Shown: positions 25,373 to 37,753 of the stretch, piece after piece | How the letters are laid out: the number at the start of each line of letters is the position of its first letter | How positions within the stretch are numbered: the first letter of the stretch is position 1 | Assembly: GCA_004009845.1 (NCBI GenBank) | Contig: RMBW01000050.1 | Coordinates: 124,001 to 188,000, forward strand | DNA length: 64,000 nt | Source: Davidsoniella eucalypti | Lineage: Eukaryota; Ascomycota; Sordariomycetes; Microascales; Ceratocystidaceae | Direction: 5' to 3' | Position numbers and translations under genes: made by a program | Notes under the pieces: model-generated | The model's database searches: none | What the model was told of the DNA's origin: nothing | What the model saw: only the letters and a program-made list of their open reading frames with translations

Positions 25373-26477
25373 TATCACTGCTCGTATATGGCGTGGCATA
25401 AATTTGCCCCCGACCCTCCTTAAAAAGCATAGTGATATGTCTACTTGCTCAAATTTATTTTTTGGATTTGCCCAATATTTATTTCTTTTTGACCCATATT
25501 ATCCGAGTCATATCTTTTATTTTTTTATTATCAATTCTACACACTGGCGGCTAAGCACTGATTTTCTATCGCATTTTTGGTTTTTTTTCTTCCTTTCTTT
25601 TTTTCAACACACTTGATACCAGATCTTCTTTTCTATCATACTTTTTTCTTTCTTTCTTTTTTTCTTTTTTTTTAACCTGCAGAACTCCGGCATGTACGAA
25701 GCTCATGACTCTAACAATTACGATATTATTTTATTCTTTTGATATCTATTCTTACTTTATTTTTGCTATATTATTAGTTCTATCTTAGATGGAAACGTGA
25801 TATATGGGCGGTATCTGATTTTTTTGCTTCGTTTTTATTTATTTTAGTCTGCTTTTACCACTTAAATGTATCTCAATACAATTTCCCGTATGCCTATCTT
25901 ATTCTGCGTACATGCTCATATTATATGTTTCCATGACTGGATCTTTTTTTTTTCTCTTTCTGTTTCATCTTTATATACATTTTAATAATTATGGTTATTG
26001 TTCCGCAAATATATATCTTTTTTGTATAAAACTAATTTCACTAAAGAAAAGGACACTAAATTTGACCGAAACTAAACAAATGAAAGTGGGCAAAGTCTTT
26101 GATTGCTTGATTGTTCCTAATTCCTTGGTTGTAAATTTGCAAGCTATCAAGGTATATCATCGGGTATTTTACAATCACAAAACGGTTTGTGTTAAATAAG
26201 ATGCTAGATTATTAGATATCCTTGATAAGAATAGAACGAAAATCACCTATCAACTACACTCTTGTTTTTTGGTCGGATATTGTATCTTTCACTCGATATT
26301 TTTTGTTACTGAAGCTCCAGCTCTATTGTGTGATTAATCTGAGTTATCTCGGTTATTTCTTTTTCCAATATATCTCTTTCTTGTGTATATCATGTGTAGC
26401 ATAGCATATCCCACCCATCCATTCTTTCCTCTTCATACCGAAGTCTTATATTCTGTCCCGTCTATATCCTTCCCTTC
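25373..26477. other. Convergent 3' intergenic region (PH-like gene/CSE1)
   Basis: This AT- and T-rich stretch between two converging genes carries several long T runs. It presumably holds both 3' ends. Nothing else is recognised. Confidence 0.6.
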
Positions 26478-29400
26478 TTAGTTAGACCTCGCGAGGAACT
26501 GGTCCATAGCCACCTTGGCATCACCGGATAGACGGGCCTCGGCGAATTGCGCAATAGTACCACCGCTCTTTGAGTTAGCATCCTGTAGGTATCCCTTGAT
26601 CCATATCTTGACATCAGAAATCTCTGGGAAGTCATCGTTAACTACTGGTTTGCAGGTGTTCAGGGCCGTGAAGCCTACACCGAAGCCGATATCGTCAACA
26701 TCGGCCTCCATGATTTCATCACCTACACCAGTAGCAACTACAGGAGCATTCGCAACTAGTTCCAGAAGAGTTGTGCATGTGCGTGCCCAACCCTTCATGA
26801 ACTTTTGGGCAAACCAGGTGCTGTTGGAAAGGGTCTTGGCCATGGAAACTACAGCAAGCTTACGGTCGACAGGGCGAGCCAACTTGGGGGTTTCGGGCAG
26901 AATGATACCTGGGTAAACCTGGGTAAAGACACCGGCCTTCAGCTTCTCCGACTGGTTGATGAAGTAGTCAGCTCCATAGCCAGCCTCGAGACGAGCCGAA
27001 ACTAGGTGGTAGAAACGAACGAAGCGCAGCTTGAAGGAATCAGCTGGGGTCTGCAGCCTGTCGAACAAAAGTTGTAGAACGGTGGAGAAGTAAGGCTCTA
27101 GAACAGCGGGATCGTATGCTATGATAATGGACTCGATGATATCGAAAGCATACAGCTCTGTCTTTTTGCGACTCAAAAGCATCTGGAAGATACCCAGGAC
27201 AGAGGTCAGGTTGTTGTTGGATGCAAGTTCCTGAGAAACACGAGGAATCAAGGCAGTCAATAGACGGGCCAGAGCAGGAACGTTGCCACGAACTACCCAC
27301 ATGGCCTGGTTTAGAATGGGATGAATCAACATGCGGTAGTTCTCTGAGATACTATCCGAAGGACTGGACTCTAGCAGTTGAGCGAGAATCTGTAGAACAT
27401 ATGGCACAAACTCGGCAACGTCTTCCACAAAGATAGAGTTGACAGGCGTCCAAAGCTTCTCGTTGAGAAGGTTGGCGTGGCTAGTGGCACCATAACGGGT
27501 GAGAGCGCCAAGTGACTCGAAATGGTAGTAGTAGAAGCGAGGGTTGCTGGGGTTTTGTTTGAGGATCTCCATGATACCAACCAGGTGCTCCAAAACGAAG
27601 GGCAACACGTTGACAACATTTTCTTGTAGCACGATGAGAATTCTCATCACGCAACGCATGAGGAATTCGTTCTCCTGAAGCTTAGCGGGAGAAGGATCCT
27701 GTTCAATGAGCTTGAAAAGGTGTTGTAGGAGATCGTTAGACATGCCCTCGATATCACCCCGCTCAAGCACGTGCTTGCCTTCAGCATCGGTCAAGAAGAG
27801 TAGACGCTCGACAGCGATAGCTGCATAAGTGTAGATAATGTAGTTGTCAGAGCCAATGCATTTGACAAGGGCAGGGAACGCAGCCTTCCACTGTTCTCTA
27901 GTCAATTGACTACGGAAGATGTAGAGGTATTTGATGGCATCAACCTTGGCGATAGGCTGCTTATCATCCTCAATCAAATCGTTGGCAATGTGCTGTTGGA
28001 AGAAGTCAAGCACATTCACCTTGGGGTTCACTGATTGCACACCGTGCGAAGCAGTCACGGCGCCCTTGGAAGCAACAGAAATGAAAAGGTAGATAGCAAT
28101 ATCCTTGGCCTTCCAGTCTGTCTTGCCCTGCTCTAGATAGTGGCTGACGTACTGCGAAACGATACCGCTCACAAGATCCTCAAAACGCTCCATAAGCTTC
28201 TTGAGGAAATCGGTAGCGGACCGACGACGAGAGTCGGAATCAGATCCTTCTAAATCGCGACGAATGAACTCAATTGGCTCGTCCTCGAACATCTCCATGT
28301 CGGACTCGCGTAGCGACATGTTAGGCAAGATGACCTTCTCGACAATCTGTGAAAGGGTAGCTTCGTTGTTGAAGTTGCCACTCTGTTCACGGGTGCCCGC
28401 TACAGCAGTCAAAAAGTGCAGGGCCTTGCTAGCAAGGCCATCGTACTTGATTTCGAGGCCGGTGCTAGACAACAGAGTCCAGACAGTCTGTACAAAGGGA
28501 GCGCAGTGGTGCATGAAATCCTCGCCGTACTTGAGGGTGTATAGCTCCAAGACCTCACAGATATCGGACTTGACGACATCCACGATACTAACTTCATCAT
28601 CGTCGTCAGTCTCAAGGAGAGGGTTGCTGTAGGTGAGATATTTTTGGAACAAGGCACAGATGTCGACCAAATTATCCTCAAAGATGGGAGGAATATCGTG
28701 AGAGGACATGTCGTGGAAAATCTTGATTAGAAGGCTCAAGGTGTCGAACCATCCCTTCAGGGCGGCTTTGTTATCTTTGTTGGTATCGATCTGAGTGTTA
28801 GTCGTCTACAATGGCATTGCATTGTTAGTATGGTTCATCTAGCAGGCTATGATTTTCAGAGAGTATACTTACAACTAGAAGTCTGACAAAGGGTTCGCCG
28901 AATGTGCCGATGACATGGTTGATTTCCTCGTAAAGCTCGTCGCTTTGGAATAGTGGCCGCCAACGCTGGAAGATAGAGTGGGCAACTTCGAGCACACCGA
29001 TGTTAACCTTAGGGTCAGTAGCAGTGAAGCGGCTAACGAGATCCTAGAGCAATTGCGTTAGAGATTGAATAGGCGGGTAACAAGCAATGGCTATTAGTTT
29101 GCTGGCAAAGGTATGTGCTATATTCAACTTACGGTGGTCAGCATATCCCACTTCTTCCAGAAGTCAGAATCGGCAATGATGCTGATGGCCTCACCCAGTT
29201 GACTTTGGATTGCAGAGGGACATGTGATCATAAGGCCAATAAGCTCCTGCTTGATCATGACAACCTCGTCGGATGCGAGCTTGTAGTTTCCATCCTCGTC
29301 CTGTAAAGCAATAAGTCGGCGAGTTAGCTTGGCGTCTCTATGGCAATTGGATCGATCGTATGTATCTAGGCGGGCGATGGGTTGGATCGTCGAGAGGCTC

Positions 29401-29717
29401 ATACCACATAGTTGAAACGGATGAAATTCTTGAAGGCCAGGGCCGCAGCTAGGCGTGTCTTGGTTTGCAGAGAGTCGGAGGCGACGATCTTGAGCAGGGC
29501 GTAGGAGTACTGGGGCTTCTTTTGCTCTTCCTTTAGGGCATTTTCAGCTGTAGAATCGAGAGACGGTTAGCATTAGCCTGGTTGGAAGTGTAAATGTGAT
29601 CTCATTCTAGTGGCAGACTGGCTGTAGTTGTAGGCGCTCAAATATACCTTTGCGGTGCTGCGACGGGTCCAACGTAGCGTCGAGCAGTTGTGCGATGACT
29701 TCCAGTTCAGCAGACAT
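26478..29717 (-). CDS. CSE1: Importin-alpha re-exporter Cse1 (CAS exportin)
   Basis: Five minus-strand exons (29648-29717, 29405-29547, 29133-29300, 28873-29043, 26478-28805) join to 959 residues, matching yeast Cse1 at 960. The N-terminus has the importin-beta N-terminal helices (LDATLDPSQHRKAENALKEE) and the characteristic FKNFIRFNYV stretch. The middle is the Cse1 HEAT-repeat region, including DEPIEFIRRDLEGSDSDSRR. The C-terminal CAS domain contains FDRLQTPADSFKLRFVRFYH and ends near FLARSN. Cse1 binds Ran-GTP and returns importin alpha to the cytoplasm. The introns, 67-104 nt, cluster in the first quarter of the gene. A 10-codon upstream ORF at 29707-29739 overlaps the start out of frame. 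The gene diverges from TSC2. Confidence 0.95.
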
Positions 29718-29739
29718 TATGGTGAGAGACGCACTTCAT
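29707..29739 (-). promoter_or_regulatory. uORF overlapping the CSE1 start codon
   Basis: An ATG at 29739-29737 opens ten codons and stops at 29709-29707, past the main ATG at 29717-29715 and in another frame. If the transcript includes it, ribosomes that use it bypass the CSE1 start. The context of the upstream ATG is not strong, so leaky scanning is likely. Confidence 0.4.
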
Positions 29740-32393
29740 GCAAAGCGCAGATTAGGGGATGGCAATAGAGCAAGTAATTGATAACACAGAATAGAGAAAG
29801 GGAAGTCAGAGGCGTCGTGAAAAAGAAGATTGTGGGCGGGAAGCAAGGCTAATAAGAGGGGAGAAGGAAAGAAGCAAACAAGGCTGAAGGCTTTGGAGCT
29901 GACTTTTTTGCGTCTTCGAGATGACCGTACCAATAGAAAAAAAAAATAGGGAAAAAAATAGCACTTGAAAGTTGGTCAGGGATGGGTTATTGTTGACTAG
30001 GGCCGCCGTTGCAGGGGAAACGCAAAGCAAAGCAAAACAAACTGGACAGGCTAAAGACTTGAGAAGACTGAGGCAAAGAAGTTATCGTGGATATGATTAG
30101 GCTGGACCTATTAGCGGGAGCTATAGCACTAATAGACCAAATCTTACAGCGCTTTACAGGCTTTTTAGAAGCTTTGGAGGGGTTGTCTTAGTCCGAAGCT
30201 CAAGCTAGGCACGGTTAGCTAACATTAAAAGCGGTGTTAGGTGGCAGAATATGTAAGTGGGGGTGGACATGTTATTCCGGGAGCTTCTTAGGGTTAAAGG
30301 CACATGCTACTATAGTTATGCGTCTAAAAAAGCAGTCATCGACTAGTTATGACGTGATGGTTCGATTTTAGCCAAGTAAATAAATAGCTTCAAGATTGAG
30401 AGCTAGTTAGCAGCAAATTCGACATGTTTCCATATCCAATTGCAAACTAAACAAAGACAAATTGCTTGTTACTCCTGCAAGTGCTTAATGCATGCTCTTG
30501 TGCTTGGATCCATCCTAGCTAATGACTGCATTAGAGGCTGGAGATCCCACCTCAGTGTTATCAGCGCTTCCACCACGCTAATCAGGGGCGATAAGAAGCC
30601 ATTACAGTGGTCTGATAGCAACCAACATAGGCGCTTACCATCTGGGACTAGCCCTAAGTCGACCAATAAACCTGTCCAAGCCTAGTACTTTGACGCCGCT
30701 CTTGCTTTGCATTTTGCTCTCGTTATAGTAAGGCTGACCTGACAGAAGGCCGATGTTTTTTAAAAAAAAAGTATTATTTCTATTTATTTTTCCTGAACTC
30801 AATCCAAGAACATCGTTACGTCAGTAAATCACAACATATCCGTGCCTTTTCCAGTTCTTTGTCCTCATCTTCCATTTTCCTTTTGTGCAAAGCATCTTGA
30901 CACTGTCCATTGTGTCTCCAACGCATCCTGATCGATTCGGCCTCCGAATCCGACCAACAACCCCTCACTAGAAGACGATCGGCCTCCCTTATGCACACAG
31001 AATCAACATAACTACATTGTCCGTTCTGCCACCTTATCTATCGATGTTCAGGTTGTCTTGAGCCTCTCCAACACCTGCGCAACCTCGCACACCAAAACTG
31101 TCTCCTTATACATCTCCATCTCCAGGATCAATCGCCCCTCCCTCTCCGGCGGCCACCTTGTGTACTTTGCTGCTGCTCCGTTCCGAACCGACCTGGTCGA
31201 TTGTGCAACGAGAACGAAGCACACCTATATTGCCTCTGTTCTCTGGCCCCGGCTGTATTTTTATAGTGGCTGATTATACATATTACGCTGTCGCTATCCT
31301 CGGACGTTAGGTTCCTTCGTCACCGCATGAAAAAGAAGCGAGTACTAGTCCAAAGCAATCAATTGTCATGCGCCTACGAACCCCACTGGATCTCACTTTC
31401 ATCACACCCAGCAGTCCAGTTTTCGCGCACTGCCCGTGATTCGTAAAGACTTGTAGCAGCGCTGAGCCGCCCTGTAGTAGTTAAAGGGCCCAGCAGCACT
31501 CCCCAAAGGCACTGTTCTAGACGGCCGTGAAAACTTGGTCGTCGTGCGTGCATTGGACGTCAGTAGCACTAGCATTCTGCAGTGGACGAGGTATGTACAG
31601 AATCTGGATATATCATATTTTATGATTTTTTCCTTGGCCCGCCCTCCTCTCTTTCCGCGCCTACACTATACTTCCGTTACATTGAACATCACGCCGGCCT
31701 GTCTGCTGTCTGTGAACCCGTGTGAACCTGTGTGGGCGGGCTATGTGCCTGTATGTCTGTGTGCTGTTGCTCTGCAGCACGACGCAATACCTGCAGCTGA
31801 TCATTACCTGACCTCCAAACCTCCAGCCCAACATGGCATGGCTGGCCCAACGGGTGCATCACATCACATTCTGAGTCCCCGTAGTGGCATAGAGGCCAGC
31901 CATAGCGATAGGATACCAGAAGTAGCAGTAGATGCAGTGGGCACTACGGCACCAGCTTATATAACTGCAGATATAAGCCGTGGGCTCGTTAATGTAGTAG
32001 TGTTGCCATCAGCAGGCGCCCTTTTTGCACTTGTGCTTCGGCGTTTCCTTTGAGAATTCTTTTCTGGACTGGCTGCAGAAAGTGCTTAGTAGTATCATCA
32101 GCCGGTGTTTATAATAATGTACATCAGCCCAGGGGAACAATCAGGAATTAAAACAAGAAAAAAAAAATCTTTGTCCCTGCCTAAGTCTGCAGTGCATGGC
32201 TTAAAGAACTGTATCACCTGCATACCACCTCAGGCACAATCTGCACTTGTATCTTATAAGATCGCGATCTCTGCCACTGCAACATATTTTCTTCCCGTGC
32301 CGCACCCTCTCCCTCCCTTCTAGCATTATACACGACTCCATCACTACCTACCATATCTCTTTTTGCTGCCATGTTGTGCTTTGCTGACTGAAA
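29718..32393. other. Divergent promoter region, CSE1/TSC2
   Basis: These 2.7 kb lie between genes reading outward. A compositionally distinct island at about 30.45-30.68 kb is open on both strands for 65-80 codons but matches nothing I know. A 172-codon open stretch at 31.5-32.05 kb lacks a convincing start and coding character. The 2 kb before TSC2 are C/T-rich. A uORF at 32371-32391 is listed separately. Confidence 0.55.
32371..32391 (+). promoter_or_regulatory. 6-codon uORF ending 2 nt before TSC2
   Basis: ATG at 32371 reads MLCFAD and stops at TGA 32389-32391; the main ATG is at 32394. The stop and start are only two bases apart, so a terminating ribosome would stand over the TSC2 start codon. 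The local CCATGT context is reasonable. Its effect needs the mapped transcript start. Confidence 0.5.
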
Positions 32394-35300
32394 ATGCTTC
32401 GCCGATTAGCGTCTCTTGGCCAGCCGGACCTGACTGTCAAAGTCCCAGTTCCCTCTTCGATGGCACCACCGTCTGACGCCTCGCCGTCCCCCGAACCTAG
32501 CTCGGTCAAGTCGCCGGGAGGCCTTGCTGGAGTCTTCCGTGGGCTCACCGGTTCCGGCCTAAGAGCCACCCGCTCACCTCCTCCAACAGGTGCCTCGTCA
32601 CTTGCTTCTGCCTTGATATCTGCTCAAACACCCCCAACAGGGCCTTCCCACCATGCGCCAAGCTCGCCCTCTCTTCTTTCACGGCCCTCCTTGTCGGCAC
32701 TCAGGAGCATGCGTGGCCTGAAAGACAATCATCAGGCAATGCTCGAGTCACTGCGTACCGGGACTCCGCAAGAACGTATCACTGCCGTCAATGGTTTACG
32801 ATTCGTCCTGGGTGAATGCCAGATAGATCCTGTCATGGCTATTTGGAGAGCAGCAAAGGACATGATCGAACCGCTCCAGCCACCGGATGTTCGGGTTGCT
32901 GGGTGGCAACTTCTAACCGAATGTGTGAAACATCGTGACGCTGAAGCCCTACACAGACGAGAGTTTTTCGAAGGCATCTCTATCCAAGCATCCCCCGATG
33001 ACTTCCATCTACAACTTGCTGCTCTTGTTGACCTTTCCAAGACCGGTCACGATCTTTCAGGCCTCGACTATTCACTGTTCCCGTTGACGGCTCGTTGGCT
33101 GACCGAAATATTCGACATTGTCACACTGGCGCGGAAAGAAGCATCCAACGGGAAGAACAAGGCCAAGGCAATCATCGCTACGGGACAGGAAAACAACCTG
33201 AAGCAACTTTTCAGCTATCTGATCGCCATCATCAGGTGTAACTTTAGCTTCGCGGACGACGAAGTTGTGAACAACATTATCGACTCGCTACTTAAGATAT
33301 GTATGAAGACTAGCGTTGTCGATGACCTCCGTCAATGTATAACCGTTCTTCAGACCATTGTCACATATGGGTTCATTCCAGAGGACAGACTCGCGGCTAG
33401 TATACGCATGTTAGGTTCCATCTACACCGTTGTTCCCGATGTAGCTGATCAAGCCTGGAATATGATTCACATCATGCTTTCTTCACACAATGGCCAAGCT
33501 GTTGTACGACATCTACTTGATGTTCTGCGTGCGTTCCCTGTTGGCGGCACTATTGAGTCAGACTCTGTCCGTGAAATTAGGGGTGCCCTCGCCATTCTGT
33601 ACGAGATCTTGGACAAAGACAGCTCGGTTGAAAGATTCCCACAACTCCCCTTTTCAGTCCTTGCCGAGGGTCTACGAACTACAGCCCGAGCAGTGAGGAG
33701 CACCAAGTTTACCGAAACGTCGGCAACCCCAGCTCGCATTTACATCGCTATCGTGAAGGTCATCAGGCGGGTCTTTGACAATGGGCACGGGTCCATTCAC
33801 AATATTGCTTCTGGTGGAGATTGGGCCATGATTCTTAGCGCAGCGGCGGAATGTGCCAAGAAGCCTGTAAATCCCAGTGCACGAACTATCTCTTATACGG
33901 CCGGAGAGCCCCTACCTACACAGACAAGCGCGGAAAAGATGGTGGAGAGTCTAAATCAAGAAATTGGCCAATTGCTGAAACGTCTAGAAGTGTTAGCATC
34001 TCTCAAGAAGACCACAGAATATATCCCTCGCCAAACCATTGTCAAGTTTTTCTCCAATGTTCGATATGGACTGCCTGATTCAGGAGCTCGTATCATACTC
34101 GATTACTTTCATGAGTTCAGATGTTGTTCACCATCAGATCTTGAGTGGGAGGCTAACACTACCTTTGTTCTCGAGTCTTTCTTCATGGATAGACAGCGCT
34201 CAACCGAGATACGCTTGCAATCCCTACAGCTGATCATCGGAGCCAATGAAACCAACGACTTGATCTTCAACGAAGCCACAACCAACTTTATGCCCCAAGT
34301 TGCGCGCCGTATTCTTTCCCTGGCTGTTGATGAGATTGATATCGATGTGATGCAAGCTATCATGACTCTTATGATCTCTGTAGCTTCCGTCTCCGACTTG
34401 AAGCTATTTGACGAGATCACTAACGGCCTTGGAGATGTCTTCGATAACTCTATAGTGGCGGCAGATATGTGGATGCATATGACAGGGTTAGCAAAGGACG
34501 AGGGAAAGGCCGCTGAACCACGTCATATGACGCCATCTAACGTTGTTGTTCGTGGCTATGTAGCCCTCTTCCTGAAGCTTCTTGATAGTGATGGCGAGAA
34601 ATGCTCCCGCTTATTTGATATTCTTGTGGACATCGCTCGTAACCTGGACCTTGAGGCCGATGCTCGTTTGACTGCCTTGAAGCTATTATTCAGTCTACGG
34701 GCTGATCTTGCTAACCGTATATTCGTCACTTATGATCTGGACTGTGATTACACGGCAGCGCTGCTCTGTTACACCGAAGAGTCCCGCGAGAAGAAGCGAA
34801 CGGAGAACTCTAGTAAACGTCCACAAACACGCATAAATAGAGGCACATCTCTCAATGGCAGAGAAGGCACAGATTCTACGGCTGGCATCTCTATACCCAG
34901 CTACAGCTCGAAAGGCCCACTGTGGGTTCACCCAGACCCGGAAGGCCTCCCCGAATCAACCATTAGTCGTATTCTGGTGTCTCGCATTCCCGGAGTCGAT
35001 CCCATCGCACCTATACCTGCGCTTTCAGACATCGATTCTGATCACGAAATCGAAATCGATAACATGGGCTCTGAAATAATCATCGATGGAGACGACGACG
35101 ATCCCGTGGATATCACCCCCGATGCTGAAGATGTGGATACTTCTTCCACAGGCGACATTGGTAGTGGTCATACCCATTTGCAAGATTCGCAAAAGTTCCG
35201 CCTGGGTATCGAAGTGTGGGTTGAAGCTATCATCAGCATAATCGAAGATGGCAACGCTAGTCATTGGGATATCTATACCTACATTCTAGTGCATCTACCG

Positions 35301-37595
35301 TCGCAATTGACAAATCACGCCCTGTTTTGTGATAGTATATCCCAGATCAGCAGACTACGTCGTCTTATCTGTGATGATCTTACCAGAAATCAGTTCGCCG
35401 AACCGCCGTCTGTCACCGGCCTGCGACGGGCTGATATCGCTCTTTGCCTCTACCAAAGCTTGACAATGGTCCTAAGTTACCACAACTTCTTTACCAAGAC
35501 AGAGGAGGACGAGATTGTATCGACATTTGTGCATGGAATTGGCCACTGGGAGCGCTGTGCTAAGCCATGCATCCATGCTCTGTCTATTTGCTGCCACGAA
35601 GTTCCACAATCTACGGTCCGTTGTATCAACCAAATGCTACCCCTCATGGCCAAGATCATCACCCAGCCACGAGTTGCCATGCATATTCTCGAATTTCTTT
35701 GCGTCTTGGGCCGTTTGCCTAATATCTACGCCAACTTCCGCGAAGATGACTACAATTTGATTTTCGGCATCTGCTTCCGGTATCTTCAATATGTCCGGGA
35801 TAAGAGAAAAAGTAATCAACGCCCCGAGGCCCAAAACGACATCTATGTGGGCACGACTACCCCGTCTACCACAATGCAAGTGACAACCGCTGATGATCTG
35901 CCGCAATACGTGTACGCTCTTGCGTATCATGTCATCATCTTCTGGTTTCTAGCTCTCAAGCTCATAGACCGCCGTCGCTACGTCCCGTGGATTGCATCGT
36001 ATCTCTTCCGTGATGCCGATGGACCCAATGGCCCCGAGGAACAAGCTGTAGTGACTATGGACTTCATGCAACGTATGGCATTTGCCGACCTTGACGAGTC
36101 ACCAGCCGACCCATCATTCAAGCCTGCCAAGTACGGCGAGATAGAAAAGAAGAACTGGATCGTTGGAAACAGCATTGTCACTATTGAGCAGGCTGTAGCC
36201 ACAGGATGGGCGCAGATAACGAAGAGACAACCGTCAGGCACCAACTCTTATGTACTTCGGCATCCCTTCACGCCACCACCTGCGCACCAGAAATCAGCAG
36301 CTGATAACTCTCCCACCAAGATATTGCCCGAGTACTTCTTGATGCAGTTCTTTTCCTCTTTGCCCCAGCCATATGAGCAACAATGGCCTCTACTATTGCG
36401 TGATGACGAGCCTACAGCTCGTGCTTTACGCTCCTTCGATCGCAATCTGTCAATCGATGGCCACAAGATTGGAGTGGTATACATTGGTCAAAATCAGACA
36501 CACGAAACTGAGATTCTCGCCAACGTCTCTGGTAGCGGTGATTATGTCACCTTTGTCAATGGTTTAGGCACACTTACGCGTCTCCGTGGTGCCAATTTCA
36601 ACACACAAGGTCTCGATCGCGAATATGATACTGACGGAAAGTTTGCCTTTTGTTGGAGGGATCGGGTCACTGAAATAGTATATCATGTGACAACACAGAT
36701 GCCTACCAACTTGGAAGCAGACCCCCAGTTGATCAACAAGAAGAAGCACATTGGCAACGACTTTGTCAACATTATCTGGAACGATTCAGGCTTGCCGTTC
36801 AAGTTTGATACGTTCCCTAGCGAGTTCAACTACGTTAATATTGTGATTACCCCCGAATCCCGGTCGTCTTTCGTTGCTCGACGCGAACAAACTGTCGATA
36901 AGGAGATTGGCAGTGGCGAAATAGACCTTTCTACTTCCACTACCACAGATGCCCCTACGCGTATGTTGGCTATAGAGCAACGCAATCCCTTCTTCCGTGT
37001 ACAAGTATTGAGCAAACCTGGCTTCCCCCAGATCTCGGCCGCATCGAAGACAAAGATGGTGTCACTCCGCGCACTCCCCGCATTTGTCCGTTTGATCGCC
37101 ATGAACGCATCGGTATTCTCGCTTGTTTGGGCCCACCGAGATGGCGGCGAGCACTCCTCTTCGTGGCGCAACAGACTTCGGGAGATCAAGCGACTACGTG
37201 AACGACACGCTGGCACACACATTCTCGCAGGTCCCGGTCCTGTACCAGCACCTAGCTCCAGTAACAGTGGTGGGGGTGGCTATTCGCAGGAGTCCGTGCT
37301 TGGAGGTGGTGGAGGCCCAGGTGGTGGTGCTGGGGCCGGAGGTATGGCGGCGTCTATACCTAGACCGGCCTCTAGTATGCGTGAAAGCCTGAACAGCAGT
37401 CTTCGACGCAGCTCAGTCGCGACATTCTTTACGGGCTCAACGTCTCCGGCACCGGTCAATACGGGATCTACTGTAGGCGGTGATTCTACCGGCAGCGGAC
37501 AAAGACTAGCTACGGCAGTAGAAGGAGTAGAAAGTGGAGGTTCAGGTGGTGAAGTCACGGTTTTGAACTCATTGGATTTCTCTCGATGGGCTTGA
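32394..37595 (+). CDS. TSC2: Tuberin, TSC2-type Rheb GAP
   Basis: One intronless frame of 1733 residues, near the size of human tuberin (about 1800). After a Ser/Pro-rich start, residues about 100-560 form the N-terminal alpha-solenoid of the tuberin family (MLESLRTGTPQERITAVNGL onward). The middle is helical, with an acidic linker near 880-920. The Rap/Ran-GAP-like domain spans about 1348-1590. It contains the catalytic HIGNDFVNIIWNDSG segment with the asparagine thumb at N1455, so the GAP should be active. Its target would be Rheb, whose inactivation limits TORC1. The last 130 residues are Gly/Ser-rich and probably disordered. No TSC1 partner is in this window. The start is the first in-frame ATG, two bases after a uORF stop. 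Confidence 0.93.
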   Translation: MLRRLASLGQPDLTVKVPVPSSMAPPSDASPSPEPSSVKSPGGLAGVFRGLTGSGLRATRSPPPTGASSLASALISAQTPPTGPSHHAPSSPSLLSRPSLSALRSMRGLKDNHQAMLESLRTGTPQERITAVNGLRFVLGECQIDPVMAIWRAAKDMIEPLQPPDVRVAGWQLLTECVKHRDAEALHRREFFEGISIQASPDDFHLQLAALVDLSKTGHDLSGLDYSLFPLTARWLTEIFDIVTLARKEASNGKNKAKAIIATGQENNLKQLFSYLIAIIRCNFSFADDEVVNNIIDSLLKICMKTSVVDDLRQCITVLQTIVTYGFIPEDRLAASIRMLGSIYTVVPDVADQAWNMIHIMLSSHNGQAVVRHLLDVLRAFPVGGTIESDSVREIRGALAILYEILDKDSSVERFPQLPFSVLAEGLRTTARAVRSTKFTETSATPARIYIAIVKVIRRVFDNGHGSIHNIASGGDWAMILSAAAECAKKPVNPSARTISYTAGEPLPTQTSAEKMVESLNQEIGQLLKRLEVLASLKKTTEYIPRQTIVKFFSNVRYGLPDSGARIILDYFHEFRCCSPSDLEWEANTTFVLESFFMDRQRSTEIRLQSLQLIIGANETNDLIFNEATTNFMPQVARRILSLAVDEIDIDVMQAIMTLMISVASVSDLKLFDEITNGLGDVFDNSIVAADMWMHMTGLAKDEGKAAEPRHMTPSNVVVRGYVALFLKLLDSDGEKCSRLFDILVDIARNLDLEADARLTALKLLFSLRADLANRIFVTYDLDCDYTAALLCYTEESREKKRTENSSKRPQTRINRGTSLNGREGTDSTAGISIPSYSSKGPLWVHPDPEGLPESTISRILVSRIPGVDPIAPIPALSDIDSDHEIEIDNMGSEIIIDGDDDDPVDITPDAEDVDTSSTGDIGSGHTHLQDSQKFRLGIEVWVEAIISIIEDGNASHWDIYTYILVHLPSQLTNHALFCDSISQISRLRRLICDDLTRNQFAEPPSVTGLRRADIALCLYQSLTMVLSYHNFFTKTEEDEIVSTFVHGIGHWERCAKPCIHALSICCHEVPQSTVRCINQMLPLMAKIITQPRVAMHILEFLCVLGRLPNIYANFREDDYNLIFGICFRYLQYVRDKRKSNQRPEAQNDIYVGTTTPSTTMQVTTADDLPQYVYALAYHVIIFWFLALKLIDRRRYVPWIASYLFRDADGPNGPEEQAVVTMDFMQRMAFADLDESPADPSFKPAKYGEIEKKNWIVGNSIVTIEQAVATGWAQITKRQPSGTNSYVLRHPFTPPPAHQKSAADNSPTKILPEYFLMQFFSSLPQPYEQQWPLLLRDDEPTARALRSFDRNLSIDGHKIGVVYIGQNQTHETEILANVSGSGDYVTFVNGLGTLTRLRGANFNTQGLDREYDTDGKFAFCWRDRVTEIVYHVTTQMPTNLEADPQLINKKKHIGNDFVNIIWNDSGLPFKFDTFPSEFNYVNIVITPESRSSFVARREQTVDKEIGSGEIDLSTSTTTDAPTRMLAIEQRNPFFRVQVLSKPGFPQISAASKTKMVSLRALPAFVRLIAMNASVFSLVWAHRDGGEHSSSWRNRLREIKRLRERHAGTHILAGPGPVPAPSSSNSGGGGYSQESVLGGGGGPGGGAGAGGMAASIPRPASSMRESLNSSLRRSSVATFFTGSTSPAPVNTGSTVGGDSTGSGQRLATAVEGVESGGSGGEVTVLNSLDFSRWA

Positions 37596-37753
37596 TGTTA
37601 ACTTCAAGGTATATGGTGTGTGAGATTTGGCAAGAAGCAAAGAAAAAAGTGTACAGTTTTAAGGTTGCCTTACAAACAAGCACGAATGGGGGAGAATGAG
37701 AAAATTTGACGAAGTAATGGCCAAACAAGTTTACAAGAAAAAAAATGATATAT

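Noticed and set aside
30469..30685. Both-strand open island, including a minus-strand 65-codon frame containing DPSTRACIKHLQE
   Set aside because: It has a protein-like look but matches no family I can name, has no start context or splice partner, and overlapping open frames on both strands suggest composition rather than coding.
31535..32053. 172-codon open stretch upstream of TSC2
   Set aside because: It begins without an ATG, shows no domain or coding-like composition and lies in the TSC2 promoter region.
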